A DNA stretch of 64,000 nt, from positions 1 through 64,000 of the forward strand of contig JAHQIW010007106.1 of NCBI GenBank assembly GCA_019055375.1, written 5' to 3'. The notes beneath the pieces are model-generated. The model made no database searches. It saw only the letters and a program-made list of their open reading frames with translations, and was not told where the DNA came from. The stretch's first letter is position 1; each line of letters begins with the position of its first letter. The stretch comes from Parelaphostrongylus tenuis (lineage: Eukaryota > Nematoda > Chromadorea > Rhabditida > Metastrongylidae). This document shows, in pieces, positions 47,495 through 59,812 of this stretch. The translations under genes and the position numbers were made by a program.

Positions 47495-47950
47495 TTCAAA
47501 AGATCGACTGTTTTTAAAACCCCCAAAAAACATTAATATAATTCCAAAAAAGAATGATTTAAGCTCAAAAAGGGGTTGGTACGCCCAGGGTCATACACCG
47601 GTGTTTCGGAGGTTCGTCCTCCTCATCAGTGACCCCCGCCCCACATTCAGCCCTGCATTGAAGCAAGGAGGGAGGCGTATGTGGTGATGGCACAGTGTAC
47701 TATGACACTGTACCATCACCACCTTTCAGTCGATAGATTTTTGCTGTTAGATCAAAACTAATTTAAAAGATCGACTGTTTTTGAAACCCCAAAAAACATT
47801 CAATATAATTCCAAAAAAGAATGACTTTAAGCTCAAAAAAGGGGTTGGTACGCCAGGGTCATACACCGGTGTTTCGGAGGTTCGTCCTCCTCATCAGTGA
47901 CCCCCGCCCCCACATTCAGCCCTGCATTGAAGCAGGAGGGAGGTGTATGT
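47494..47950 (+). repeat. Hairpin satellite units inserted in the Penelope-like element
   Basis: Two direct units (about 47,500-47,765 and 47,766-47,950, the second truncated) of the satellite at 4,111-4,814: 'aaaagatcgactgttttt', 'ggtcatacaccggtgtttcg', 'ggaggttcgtcctcctc', 'gaagcaaggagggaggcgta' and the hairpin 'gtggtgatggcacagtgtac'. The second unit stops at 'gtgtatgt', where 18S rRNA sequence begins. The left junction with the Penelope-like element follows 'aatcctccct'. Confidence 0.75.
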
Positions 47951-48111
47951 GCCCGTCACTGTCCGGGACTGAGCTGTCTCGAGAGGACTGCGGACTACTG
48001 TATTGAGGCCTTCGGGTCGCGATATGGCGGGAAACAGTTCAATCGCAATGGCTTGAATCGGGTAAAAGTCGTAACAAGGTATCTGTAGGTGAACCTGCAG
48101 ATGGATCATCG
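47951..48111 (+). rRNA. 18S rRNA 3'-end fragment
   Basis: About 160 bases match the end of nematode small-subunit rRNA: 'gcccgtcactgtccgggact', 'gtattgaggccttcgggtcg', the near-universal 'gtaaaagtcgtaacaaggta', 'ctgtaggtgaacctgcagat' and the nematode end 'ggatcatcg'. It keeps helix 44 and helix 45 sequence. The fragment starts abruptly after the satellite unit, so it is a displaced piece of rDNA and not a working gene. Confidence 0.92.
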
Positions 48112-48480
48112 CTGAATTTACCATCACAAAAAACGAAAACTACAGTTTTTGATTTGTGGATGGATGGCTTTGATCAACGAGAAACCAACATGCATGAATA
48201 TACATATGTTGACGATTATGTCGTCAAATAGTTGGTAGTATCGTATCATCACCCATTAAAGCTCAACATACAAGGTGTCTATATGTATAAGTATGAATCG
48301 TTCTAGAGTGACGATTATGATTGCTTATATGAGCGAAGGCGTACGCACAAATGTCACATTAAGAATGTGAATAAATGTGGTGGTATTTTCACATTTCTTT
48401 CTGTGTGTTGTGTTTGTATGAAGACTTAATGAGCATTGCTAGAATGCTACCTTGAACGACCTAGAAGAGAAGAGAGAAGA
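48112..48480 (+). other. ITS1-like spacer following the 18S fragment
   Basis: Directly follows the 18S end. A late segment, 'gacttaatgagcattgctag' then 'ttgaacgacctagaa', has the form of strongylid ITS1 shortly before 5.8S. No 5.8S sequence follows; the Penelope-like protein frame resumes at about 48,480. The ITS1 identification comes from position and remembered resemblance. Confidence 0.65.
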
Positions 48481-49625
48481 ATCCCCCCTCTGTTCCATTA
48501 GGGTAGATCATACAGTTTTTGGTGTTGCACAATCGATCATAAAGTCTATTGCGGATCAGCTGATGGCGTAGGGTGGGAGGTGGGAATTCAATAACTACCA
48601 AGGAATTTTCAAGACCGCATCTTTTTAGGCACCTTCTAACCGCGCTACTAATTTCGTTTGATATGAATGGCAGTTTGAAGGGAACTTTATTTACAGTGCG
48701 GAGTATTGTTCTTTCGGGACCTAATTCCACTTTTTGAATATTCTCAAGTAGCAGATGCTTTGTAGCCGTTGGAAATGGCAATTTTTCGTGCCAAGTCTAA
48801 TGATTCATTCCTCTCCCTCTTCTCCTGTGCACACATTTTTGGCCGTTCGAAACATGTTTTTAATTAGCTATTTTTTTCATGTGTGAAGGATGAGAGGAAA
48901 GGTGATTGACCAAAATGTTTTTGTTACTTGGTTTTCGATACCATTTTGTACTATAGCCACTATCCAAAAGCTTTACTTGGATGTTTAAGAATGGAAGCCA
49001 GCTCCCGTTTGGACTTTCTCGCGTAAATTATATATGCTCTGACTGTCCGTTCACGACTTCAAAACATTTGTCCATTTCCTCTTGTGTGGAACAGACAAGA
49101 AAGCAATCGTCTATATACCGGCAGTAGAGCAATGGGCGGTGAAGGAGAACTGGAGCTTCCATCTTATACATAAAAGCGATGGCAAGACTAGGTGCTAAAC
49201 GTTGACCCATGGCTAACCCCCTCAGTTGTATAAAGTATTTTCCCGACCACCGAAAGATTGAACAACTAATACATTGTTTTAGGAGGGTCATTAGTTGTTG
49301 GATTGTGAAGCCATATATTTTTACTTTTCGTTCATTTCAGTTCAGTTAAAAGTTCGAAAATGGCCTGCATAGCAGAGCCATTTGATACGTTTGCATAGAA
49401 TGAGGTAACATCAAATGACCCATTACGTGCGAGTTGTTTGGTTTCGCGCAACGTAGGTGATCTAGGAACATTTGGGTATTGGGTAGATGGGTTGGTATGA
49501 ATTTGAGCATCTGAGTGAAAAATAAGGTTTAGAAACCACGTTATTCTATCCGTAGGTCCGCCTATACAACTGAAGATAGGTCTATTGTACGTTGATGGAT
49601 CGGTTGACACTAGATCATCAATAGA
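48461..49625 (-). pseudogene. Penelope-like reverse transcriptase fragment
   Basis: Three frames in order. 49,610-49,332 contains 'SFDVTSFYANVSNG' (motif A with catalytic Asp). 49,291-49,028 contains 'LRGLAMGQRLAPSLAIAFMY' (motif B) and 'YCRYIDDCF' (catalytic YIDD). 48,781-48,480 contains 'VNKVPFKLPFISNEISSAVR', 'RCGLENSLVV' and 'NRLYDRLCNTKNCMIYPNG', the usual region leading to the endonuclease. The RT copies RNA at a nicked target; the N-terminal third is absent and frameshifts separate the blocks. Confidence 0.8.
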
Positions 49626-49689
49626 TGTAAGTTTATGTGTTTTTATGACCTCGCGTCAGCTAATCAAGATAAGTTTTCTCGATTTTCAT

Positions 49690-49850
49690 ATAACAAAATG
49701 ATATAATCTGATTAAAAGATAACATGCTTTGAGCTGTTAGGTCTAGTGGTGTACACGCGCCTGTTTCGCCCTACTGGGACTCATAAGTACCCCCCTCCCT
49801 CGGTCCATTCTGAACGAGTCTATAAAAAAGGGTTGATTGAAGAGGTATGT
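49690..49850 (+). repeat. Direct repeat flanking the Penelope-like element (right)
   Basis: Right-hand partner of 46,636-46,790: 'tctgattaaaagataac', 'aggtctagtggtgtacac', 'cgccctactgggac', 'ctccctcggt'. It is followed by a segment (49,808-49,850) whose complement lies at about 46,872-46,916. Confidence 0.55.
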
Positions 49851-50325
49851 CGATTGTATTTGCTTCTAGTCGGCATTATATCAACTGTCACGTAACGGAT
49901 CCTTATCTCTTAAAAAATGAGCGCTTTTAGTGGTTGATTTACGATCGTGGGGTCTGGTGGCCGCAGAATCAATGCGCCGGCCGTCCACGACCAAACGACT
50001 GGCGCTTCGGAGAAGTGCGATTTTTGTTATGCGACTGGGAATTTTTCCTCCGCTTCGAAAGAAACCCCAGATTAAACGTATGTCTCTGGTACTAAAAAAC
50101 TGTCCTTAAACTTTCACATGCTTTTTGAGTTTCCAGCGAAGTACACTTGGATTGCGCAGCCGATGTGAAACATAATTTTATTTTGAAATTGACACCGCTA
50201 CAGAAAAAACCTTTTGAAAAAACCGGCCCACATGGGGCTATAGCCAGACATTTAAGCTTTCGAATGACTACCAACACTCCTATGAAAAGCTCTTGTCCAG
50301 CGAATGAGATTCATTTGTCGCCTTA

Positions 50326-50776
50326 AAATGGACAAGAACCGAAAATCGTAAGCAAACAAAATACAAAGTAATTAAATCATATGCAACTTTTACGGAGGGA
50401 TGAAAATGTACTACAAAAACGTCATTAGCAAATTGTTCGTCAATTGCCACTAAGATGGGAACTATGGCTATGCCTGCTCACAGTCTTCAAGAGCCGATAT
50501 ATGGAGACTGTAGGAGAGTTCCGGTATCATTTCACTTCTATCAAGCCCTTCGATACCTAGATGGTGAATAAATATTACGTTAATAAAACGATTAATGTAG
50601 ATGTAAGTGAATGTAAACGTAGATCTCTACATTTTAAATCTGGAAAAAAAATTTCATGTGAGATGTGTGAAATGAAGAGGTTTCATGATCACTAAAAATA
50701 TAAAAATATAACTAGAAATACCTTAATTAGGCTACCAACAGTAGGCCTAACGTCAGTTCTTCCTAATGAATAATAA
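50326..50776. other. No feature recognised
   Basis: AT-rich; nothing identified. Confidence 0.3.
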
Positions 50777-51411
50777 TAGGTCTCCAACTGGGTTTCAAAA
50801 TTTGATCCAGAAAATGAAAATTTTGTGCAGACCAACAATGGAGCCATCACGGGATGTCATTCGCAACTTACTGCTTTACGAGTTTCAGCTGAGGCACCAA
50901 CACCAAGATCATATCGATCTGCGCCAAAAACAATGTTGACCATTTCGTAGGACCGAAGTGGACCGATTCATTGGGACTTGTTACAAACCGGTCAGATCAT
51001 CAACACTGAGCGATATTGTCATCATATTTGCTTCAAGACAAAGCAAAGCCGCAAGTTGCCGAGAAAACAAGGGAGAAGTTGACCGACTTGAGCTGGGAGC
51101 ATTTCGACCATCCGTCGTATTGGCCGGACCTGTCTCCGCCCAATTTCCATCTCTTCAAATCATTGGAGCACTGACTGAACAAGAAGAAGTTTCAAGACAT
51201 CAATCATTTGCATCGAGAATTGACTTGTTGGTTAGCATTTAAAACTAATGAGTCTTATAAGCGCGAAATTGATTTGTTGCCAGAACGTTGACAGAACTGC
51301 ATCCAGGCAGACGGAAAATACTTCAATTAATGCTATTCGACACTTCTGATTACGTGAAAAAATAAATTTTTGAATTTTCGGATCGGCTTCGGAAACTAAG
51401 TTGGAGTCCTA
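50777..51411 (+). mobile_element. Mariner element, deleted
   Basis: Inverted ends of 20 bases, 'taggtctccaactgggtttc' (50,777) and 'gaaactaagttggagtccta' (51,392), next to TA. Inside, the C-terminal half of a mariner transposase is readable: 'WEHFDHPSYWPDLSPPNFHL' (catalytic region), 'FKSLEH' and 'ERWQNCIQADGKYFN' at the end, with one stop after 'LEH' and the N-terminal half missing. It is inactive. Confidence 0.8.
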
Positions 51412-52495
51412 ATAAAACAACTTAATGCTTGTCAGAAGTGATCGCTTGTGAAAACTGAAATTCGTCATCTACGATGCGACTGTACACTATGCATCGTTTT
51501 TCGAAAGTTTTCGACATTGCGCTGAAAAAAGTTGCCATAAATTGCATGCTGCAAATAGATAAGAATTTTTTCGTAGAGTACTGTAAAGCAACTAATCGCA
51601 GATGTTGTGGGAATGACCAAAGAAGTAGAGCAAGAGTAACATTAATAAGTTTATAAGACAAGTACCAGATTTGCTCTGAGGAAGCCAGAAGCGGCGAGGC
51701 AATTGGATGAATCAAAAACGACTCATTTGGTGCTCAAAGCATTAAACGCACTGTTCGATAATAAAATCACTGAAGGGAACTGATTTCTCAAGAGATATCG
51801 GCGATGTTTGATAACTGGAGTACATGACAGACTGAGGAATTGACAGATTTACACAAGAGACTTTGAAATATCGCTCCAAGTGTGGAGATTATATGAAAAC
51901 AAGACGAAAAAGTTATGGAGGTTCCAAAAATTAAAGTTTTTGGCAATGAAAAAAAATGTGACAAAAACTGCATTCGACTATTTTGAGACCTAAGTCAAGA
52001 ATAGTATGGTCTGAAAATGTATTTTGAGCTTTTGATGAGGTCTGCTATGAGCACTTTTACAGTGCAAGACACGTGTTTTGGCCTTCCAGCCTCGTCAGTT
52101 TCACGATGCTTTCGTTTAGTCAGTTCCTCAGAGATTCAACTCTTAATAGAGGAATCGAAGAGGAACTTTTCACACCCGACGTACGATTAAACAATCACAT
52201 TGGAATACTTTTCTGAAAAATTGTTCATAATCCCAGTGGCTTTAATTCTAGTATTGAGGCCGAGTATAGGTCGAGTTTTCGTCGTGCAATATTGAAAAAG
52301 CAACTGTTTTCGTGCACACATGCACCGGAGCCAGTAAATGTCTTTGCACACGTTGTAACGCTTTAAGAGAAGATTTCAAATAGTTTCTTCATTTCATCTA
52401 ATTCGCAGATGTTTGTTCCTTCTTTTCTTGATGCGACAAACATTACCTAATCGGGAGGACATGAATCGAACTTGAACATTCATTGACAGTAACAT
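51412..52495. other. No clear feature
   Basis: A plus-strand stretch at about 51,675-51,780 encodes 'RFALRKPEAARQLDESKTTH' and more in one open frame and could be an exon or an old transposon piece. No partner exon or motif was found. Confidence 0.25.
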
Positions 52496-52499
52496 TATG

Positions 52500-53280
52500 T
52501 CATCTCATAAGTTTTGGCACTTGAGCGATAAACACCACATTTATTACCCAAAAATAACTAAAATTGCTTAAAGACACTATTTAATGTTTGCACCATCAGC
52601 CTGAACACATTTCTGCCATCTCTCAGACAACAAATCAATTAAAGAAATGACGAAGCAGTTTTCAGAAATGTTCTTGCGTTTGCGCATCTGTGTTTGAGTG
52701 AGCTCGTGTGGAATCCATCCACCCTTCTCCCACTTCTTGCTTGGTGCCTTCATAACTCTGCTGACTGTCGCATGATCACAGTCTAAATCGCCGGTTAGTT
52801 CCTCGACAGTCAAATCAGATCCTCGTCAGTAGCTTCAATGACGGTCTCTCTGATCCACTTCGTGTGGACTCCCGGAGCACAGCTGATCCTTCAAGTTTGT
52901 GTTGTCGGCGCAAAACCTATAAAGAGCCGGAACGCAGTTCGTCTGAACACGAATCCTTCAGCCGTCCAACGGTTGATATTCTCGAAAGCGATCTGTGCAT
53001 TGCGTCACTTCATAACAGTAAAGCACAAAATGCGATAGAGGCTTCGTTGAGTGGTCATGATGCCGCAAGTATGGACAAATTTGCTGCCAAAAAGAAGCTC
53101 AGAAAACTCGGTAGAAACCGCTTTTGATTTGTTGCCTGAGAGATGGTTAGAAATATGTTCGAGCTGATGGCGCATACTGCGAATAGTGTTCTTAAGCAAG
53201 TTAATTAACTTCTCGTTCATAAACTTAGTGTTTGCTGTTCTAGTATCAAACTTATAAGAAGACCTAAGAGAACGCATAAA
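52500..53280 (-). mobile_element. Mariner relic with long inverted ends
   Basis: Same family as 8,470-9,085. Outer arms of about 130 bases are inverted (left 'gcgataaacaccacatttat', right 'cataaacttagtgtttgctg'). Minus-strand transposase pieces run 'AFENIN..TAEGFVFRRTAF', 'DNTNLKDQLCSGSP', 'TVEELTGDLDCDHATVSRVM' and 'KGGWIPHELTQTQMRKRKNI', covering the helix-turn-helix domain and the linker up to the WIPHEL block. The catalytic core is missing. Confidence 0.75.
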
Positions 53281-53755
53281 TAAGTCTGAGCACTCATAGA
53301 AGATAAGGGGGAAAAGTAATTTGAGCACCTAGTGTCAATTGACCAATGAAGCCATAAAAGGAAAACACTGCGCCCATACATCATCTAGGAGTCTTTGAAA
53401 TGAATCAATAATTGGCCACTTCTCTAGTCCATAATTACATTTTCCACACCTTCATTCCTTGTTGCAAACTAAACAGCAAAATCGCTGGGTCAAAAAATCT
53501 ATGGTGGACTCCACGAAGAATATACACTGAGATATGGCACGCGTAGAGATAGCGCTCCAATTGAATGCTCTCTAAAAGGAGCGGAATAGGTCAAAAACGA
53601 TGAAAAAATGGGTCAAAAAACATTAAGGAGGTCAAAATAGGGAGCAGCGTTAGGATAAAAAAAATGACAGAAATACTCAGATTCAAGACTAAAGGGAAAT
53701 AAACGAAGATGAAATCTTGTGAAGAAGAACGAAGAGAAAACCGACTGATACCTGA
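53281..53755. other. No feature recognised
   Basis: Lies 3' of the NELF-E-like gene; no polyadenylation signal was identified with confidence. Confidence 0.3.
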
Positions 53756-53759
53756 ATGT

Positions 53760-56700
53760 TTACAAGACACTGTTGCCGGAATTTTGCTGTTCTACCATAG
53801 AAACTTCGATTTTTATCCCGTTTATCACAATTCCATTCATCTAAACAATATCGACTGCAAAACGACCAACAAAAAAGAGAAAACACACCCCATTATGTGG
53901 CTATATCCATCGAAAAACCAAACATGTAGAGATTTCTTTTATTTATTTGATTTCATAAGATCCGTCTTCACATTTCACTGTGCATATCTCTGTACTTCTG
54001 TCTAACTACTCCCCACAGCCACCTCCTCTTCCAACATGCGGCTATTTGGTAACGCTACCCATGTTGCCACCCAACTTTATCTTCAAACGATATTCCCACT
54101 CTTAACTCATGTATTGCTTCGAACAACTCGTTACAGTAGGAAATCAACGGGCCAGCTTATATGCTTAGAATATTCCCAAAGAAATAAAAGCGATTACACA
54201 CCTCTTTGACGGCCGTAAGTGCCTCTTCTCCTTTTTTGAATTGTACAAAGCATAATCTGAAATATTTGTTGACGAGCACTAGTCAGTTGTGATGATTAGT
54301 GCAACACTAATGGTTCTACATAAACATACTTTTGTTCGTTGTCGATCTTTGTGGACAAAATTTCACCGAACTTTCCATATTCTCGAATGACTTCTTCCTT
54401 CTGAAAAATGTAAACTATAATATCAAAATTACCAAACTTTGTATGTTTTCAGTTGATTTCTAATATTGATAATGAATTCATTCCCTGCTCTTTTCTTAAT
54501 GTGCTACGTCATTCAAAACGTTGCGAGTTGAGATTCTGAAGATATGAATCATTTTAATTTTTGCAACTGTATCCAATTTTCTTTCACCCCAGGATGAACA
54601 CTCAAAAATTTAAGTCGTAAACGTCTCTTGAACGTTCCACTTTGGCCATTCTGCCACCGAAGCGACACAAAGCTATGTAAAGCACTTAATCACAACACGG
54701 TTGATCTACGAACTACACAAGATGGTTCAAAAACTTCCGTGAAGGCGACAACAACACGTCAAAATCGGCTGCGACAGCTTTATCGAAGCGGCGTCAAGAC
54801 AACGCTCGTCTACATATTACTCGTTTGACATGGCAATAAATTTAAAGAATCAAAGTGGATCGTTTGATTCATCCACCGTATAGCTGCTGTTCCAAGGGAT
54901 TATCGTCTTTTCAGGTCTCTGTAAGATTCCCTGGGACGAAAACGCTTTACCATAAGTCGATGAAGTGATAAATCACCTGTACTCATTCTAAAGCAAAAAA
55001 AAAACTTTTATACAGTTACAAAAAATAAAATGGCTTATATATTTAGTATCTCGATATCACGAGACTTCGAATGGCACATAACGCGATGAGAAAGACCAAG
55101 AGACGATTTTTCTGTATATAAGTAACTTAAAAAACAACAGAACTTAGTTTCCAATCTAATAAGTGGTAAAGTGTTCATTGCAAATCACTGAATCTTTTGC
55201 TTTATTTCATACCAATAAAAGTTTGGTTTGAAAATGGCTTAAAAGCTCTGAGCGCTTTCGGTTTTGAACAACCACTAAGGTATGGGTCATGCATTCGACT
55301 CCATTCGTAGCATCGTTAGAGGTAACCATCGACTACGTTAGCGTTGCAGGTCACCTCTAACCACTGCGCCATACGCACCACTAAGCGTTAGGGAGCAGTA
55401 ATAAAAACGGAAACAAGCCAAGTGATGCAGTAAAATAGAATTCTAATCGAAACTGCAAGCACTTACACAAACTCAGCAAATAAAACAGTTCCCGAATATT
55501 CAATGAAAGCTAACCCAGTACGAATAAAGCAAAGTTACTGATACAAATATTGCCAACAAGGTTGGGCTATGCAGCCAGTTCCAAAATCAACATGTTTAAC
55601 CCTTTCGGGGCCGTGGAGCTACCGCCTCTGCATCTCCAACCCCAGTATGGCAACGCTGGACGGTCTGCTCCACCTACTCTATTTCTAGCCCCCAGCGTGG
55701 GAACGCATTGATGTATTATTGTATTACATAAGTTGTATTTTTGTTGATATTTTTTAATGTTATGTTATATGTAGATACATTATGTTGCCATAAGTAAGAA
55801 AATAACAACGACAATACAATTGAGATAATGGCAGCTATTGCCCCAAACAACCGCTATTTTCCTTTCCCTTCTATGCCTATTCCTATCACATATCGTCAAA
55901 TAATTAATATTCTGATATTAGGTAATTAAAAAGGTCAGTTAATGAGTCACAGTGACGGTTAGCGACTTGGGCTGGCTGGTGGACAGTTTTTTGGTATGCA
56001 GCTGGCATTTCTAATGGTTTCCAGACAAAGGACAGACAGAAAAACTTTCGAAAGGCTGTCAAAGGGCACGCCTCCGATGGCACTTAATTCGCCTTGTACA
56101 GCTTTGTAGTAGTCGCCAGCATGCGATATCATTGCTTGCCTTTTGCTCCATCTTATCAGTTCATCTCTACATTGATAATCATAAACTAAAATGATACTAA
56201 GCCTTTCAGGAAGTAGTCTTAATAAGCCTCTCTGCCTCTAACCACTCCATTTCTTGAGCACTACTTCCGATATAATCATATCGACATATTCCCACTCATT
56301 GAAATGACAGTAACATACCCAGTTATTATGTTGCCTCCAATGGCCATTACTGTCCACTTTGTATCGTCGTAACTCAGCGTAACCCCCAATTAAGGTTGCA
56401 TTTGATTCTGTTGAATACGACATTGCACTCATACATCGCATCACTATACTAGCCGTTCTCGGAGTAGCCATCACCCTCAGAATTAGTTGTTGTTTATCAC
56501 GTATTACGTATGTAATCTCATAAGACTGCTCCTCGTACTTCATGTGTATTATTCGGGGGCTCGATCCTCATCATGCTCTTAACCCTTATTAAGTTCTATT
56601 TCTCAACGCTTACGTAAGATTACTTCTACATCAAAGCTGTCACTTACATATTATTCTATCCTCAGCTAAGGCTCCATTCCTCAGACCCTATGTAGTGTTA

Positions 56701-59700
56701 TCGCTAACCCTTCAGCTATTGATCGCATATTATTCATCTGACTTGTAGATACATTCATCAATATCGTTACTTGTTGTCGCTACGTTATGGTATTGTATAT
56801 AGAGCTTAATTACCCAAATTTCAGACTGTTTGATCTACGGCAAAAAGGGGCTATAGCCCCGCGTGACAAGAATTACAAGGAGAGCAACCCCAAGCCACTA
56901 CAGAGATAACACAATTATACATGAATTGCGTCCCCACGCTGGAGACCAGAGAAGAAGAGGAGGTGGGTCCACGGTCCAGAAAGGATTAAATATGCTTTAA
57001 TTGAATGAACATGTAAAAGTAAACCTGAAATGGAGATCCTCGAATTACGATCGTTCGCCCATGACACTCTTCGGAACCTCCTAAACAAAAAGATAGGAAA
57101 CAGTATGACATAAAAGTACCCAGACTATTACGATTTTGAAGAAAAAAAAACGAAGCAGGGATACAAAGAAGCCGCGAAAATACTACAGTTCGTAGGATAG
57201 TTTATGATCAATGAAAGTCTACAAATGAGGAACCCACTTCCTAACAACTTATCTATAGAAGGCTAAAGGATAAAGCTTTGAGCGTTGATGAATCTCTGAG
57301 AGATGCGCCATGCATTCGACTCCATTCGTAGCGTAGCTAGAGATGATTGCATTCACATTTCACCTTTAAAATAATTCACGATGGCTAACCGTGACAGTGC
57401 TGCTATCCTCCCACACAAGCCTGGTATCAATTCATCGATCTCGGAGGATGGACGGCTTGGTGAGCCCTGACCGCGGGACCAACCATTTGACCATCAATTG
57501 ATCGACCACAACTGTGTTGCAGGTCATCTCTAACCACTGCATCACAGGCGAATAGTGCTAGTGTTCGCGTCTGTGCCTTATTCATGGCACTCGAAAACTA
57601 AACTTTATTCAGGAAACTGTTGCCAGGTCTATCATTCAACTGTCGAAATTTCCAGACCAACACAACTTGTCCTATGAATCTATTGCGATTCCAAGCAACC
57701 ATAATGGTCCCCAAATGTTTAACAACAAAATTGTTACTTGGCGTCGAATTACAAGAAATAGTGAAGGGCTCATCTATTTGCAAAAATAACTCGAGCCTAT
57801 GAAGAGTTTGATTGTTTCTTCTATATATCACTTACAAATACACCCATACAATAATCACCGTAAACCTGGTGAGATCATGGTTCATAATGGAAAACTTCCC
57901 TTGTATTTAGGAGAGACAATGACCAGCCAGCACCTTACAATCCAACAGAAATGTGCTAAGGGTTTTCTGGAGATCGTAGGATCTCGTTAACTATATAGCA
58001 TATCAACTAAACTAAATTTTCAACACTTTTGGGAAGTTTTCCACCATGAACCATGATTTCTCCAGGTTTACTTTAGGGATTATGGGCCGACGGCCTCTGC
58101 ATCTCTAAGTGGTAACTCTGGACGGTCCGCTCCGCCTCCTCTGCACTTCTAACACAACGTGCTGCGCCTGAGAATGGCACGCTGATGGTTACAGATGAGG
58201 AGAAGGTGGAGCAGATCGTTTTGAATCATCAGTTACAGAGGCAGAGGTCGTGAGTCTACGATAGCGAAAAGGCTGCAGATTCTCATGACTCGTCATGAGA
58301 ATGCAACTTTCAGCTATCAAGTAGCAACTTCAAAACGGTAGTAAAATGACTAATCAATTAGGTGACTCGCAGTGAGAATTTACAAGTCTTATCAAACTAA
58401 GAAGTAAGTGACCTGAACAAGTGAAAGACGAAGTTGTTACAGGCGTCAGTGCATAATCCATCGACTGAAACAAAGACATGGATGTATGAAAATGCTTTAT
58501 AAATTTTTCATTATTATCGCCTTTTTAAGCAGTGTTATGATGTTATGAGGGGCACTTTCCTGCTTTCGGCAATGATATCTTGAAGGTGCCTTTTTTGCTG
58601 GACAAAAACTTCCCACTATTTTTTAGTAATCAATCGCAGGCTTATTTTCGATGATTCTGATAAGGTACTTGCTTTTCGAAAAGACCTCCTTACAGCGTGT
58701 AGTAGTGGGCATGAAAATGCGTTTCACAAACCGTGTGCGTATCGCGCTCATTTCTGATATTTCCGTTTCGTAGAGATTCCTAAGCAGTTGAAGAAATCTT
58801 GTTCTATCGTTCTGAGACCTCAGGCTTTTCAGTTTTATATTTTAATAACAAATAAACCAGGTAACACCCTAAGCCTAAGCAGACGTGCAGAGGATCTCTT
58901 AGAGTATTAAAATCATATGTTTCATCCGTAATTTATTTTTTCAAAACGGAGAAAAAACCTAAATTTATTGATGATAATCGCGCGCCACACGGAATCACGC
59001 TGCACTATCGACACACGGCCACCCACAAACCCTAGCCGACGACTAATGTGCGGCGCATGTGAAACTCAATCCTATTCTTCCCGCTGTAATGCAGTAAAAA
59101 TGTCTTTGCAAAAAGGAAACACAAGATTGGAATAACCAAAGTCTAATGATTACCATTAACAGAAAAATGCGATTATAATGCCTGCCCATTAAAATGAAAA
59201 ATGCTACTGCGCCTAAAAATAATGAGTATATGCAGAACATTCGACCCCAAGTGGGAGTTGATCCACGTCCCACCCATATCAGGGGCACGTACAACCACTG
59301 AACCACCGAGACCGCTCTGCTATCACTGTTCCTTCGATATAAACTATCGAAACTATAACTCAACACTCTTCTAAGACAGAAACATCTATCAACACTAGCC
59401 ATTTTAGTACGAATACGTCGAGGTCTTAACTACATAGATGGCTTATGATGAAGTCTGAGGTGCACACTTAGTGTTATTTCATTTCCGGTAAAAACTCTAA
59501 AGTTAAGAGAATGATATATCAGCCACAAAAGTGAAGAATTTACCTCGACAATCTCACCCTCCTCGATTGTACTGACCGTACGACGCCTTCGGTCAACTCT
59601 GGCTCGCTTGAAAGTTTGTTTTTCATCTATTTTCTTCACAGTTATGGCACCGGACATAACCTTCCGCTTCAGCTCTTCAGTAGCGACTTCCGCTTGTTCC

Positions 59701-59775
59701 AATGCTGGAGATAAGTATTACTTGAAAAGAGAGCTTGAATACCTCGTCATACGTACGTATTTACATATGTTCATA

Positions 59776-59812
<37 letters not shown>

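Larger units (their letters stand above)
46950..49700 (-). mobile_element. Penelope-like retroelement, interrupted
   Basis: On the minus strand a reverse transcriptase (49,610-48,480) is followed by a GIY-YIG endonuclease (47,494-47,143), the arrangement that defines Penelope-like elements. Inverted terminal words lie at 46,965-47,016 ('aaaacttatcttgattagct') and 49,650-49,700 ('agctaatcaagataagtttt'). A second inverted pair is at about 46,872-46,916 and 49,808-49,850. The protein starts only at RT motif A, so the 5' part is missing. A 1-kb hairpin satellite plus rDNA insert (47,494-48,480) separates the two domains. Confidence 0.8.
46441..50325. mobile_element. Family A long-TIR element split by a Penelope-like insertion
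   Basis: The left end, 'taaggcgaca' with 'ctcatttgctagacaggaac', and the right end, 'ccagcgaatgag' with 'tgtcgcctta' (50,316-50,325), are the inverted ends of family A. The other copies are only 0.8-1.05 kb, whereas these ends are 3.9 kb apart because a Penelope-like element and its flanking repeats lie between them. The worn middle block of family A is not recognisable here. Confidence 0.65.

Noticed and set aside
47951..48111. Working rRNA locus
   Set aside because: Only the last 160 bases of 18S are present, joined to satellite on one side and ending before 5.8S on the other.
56238..56543. piggyBac transposase fragment
   Set aside because: It lies inside a TTAA-flanked element, but no catalytic Asp pattern or Cys-rich C-terminus is visible.
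57598..57831. Minus-strand frame of 77 residues ending NSFLNKV
   Set aside because: Open and protein-like, but it does not fit the phase of the NELF-E-like gene, has no motif and lies among intronic repeats.
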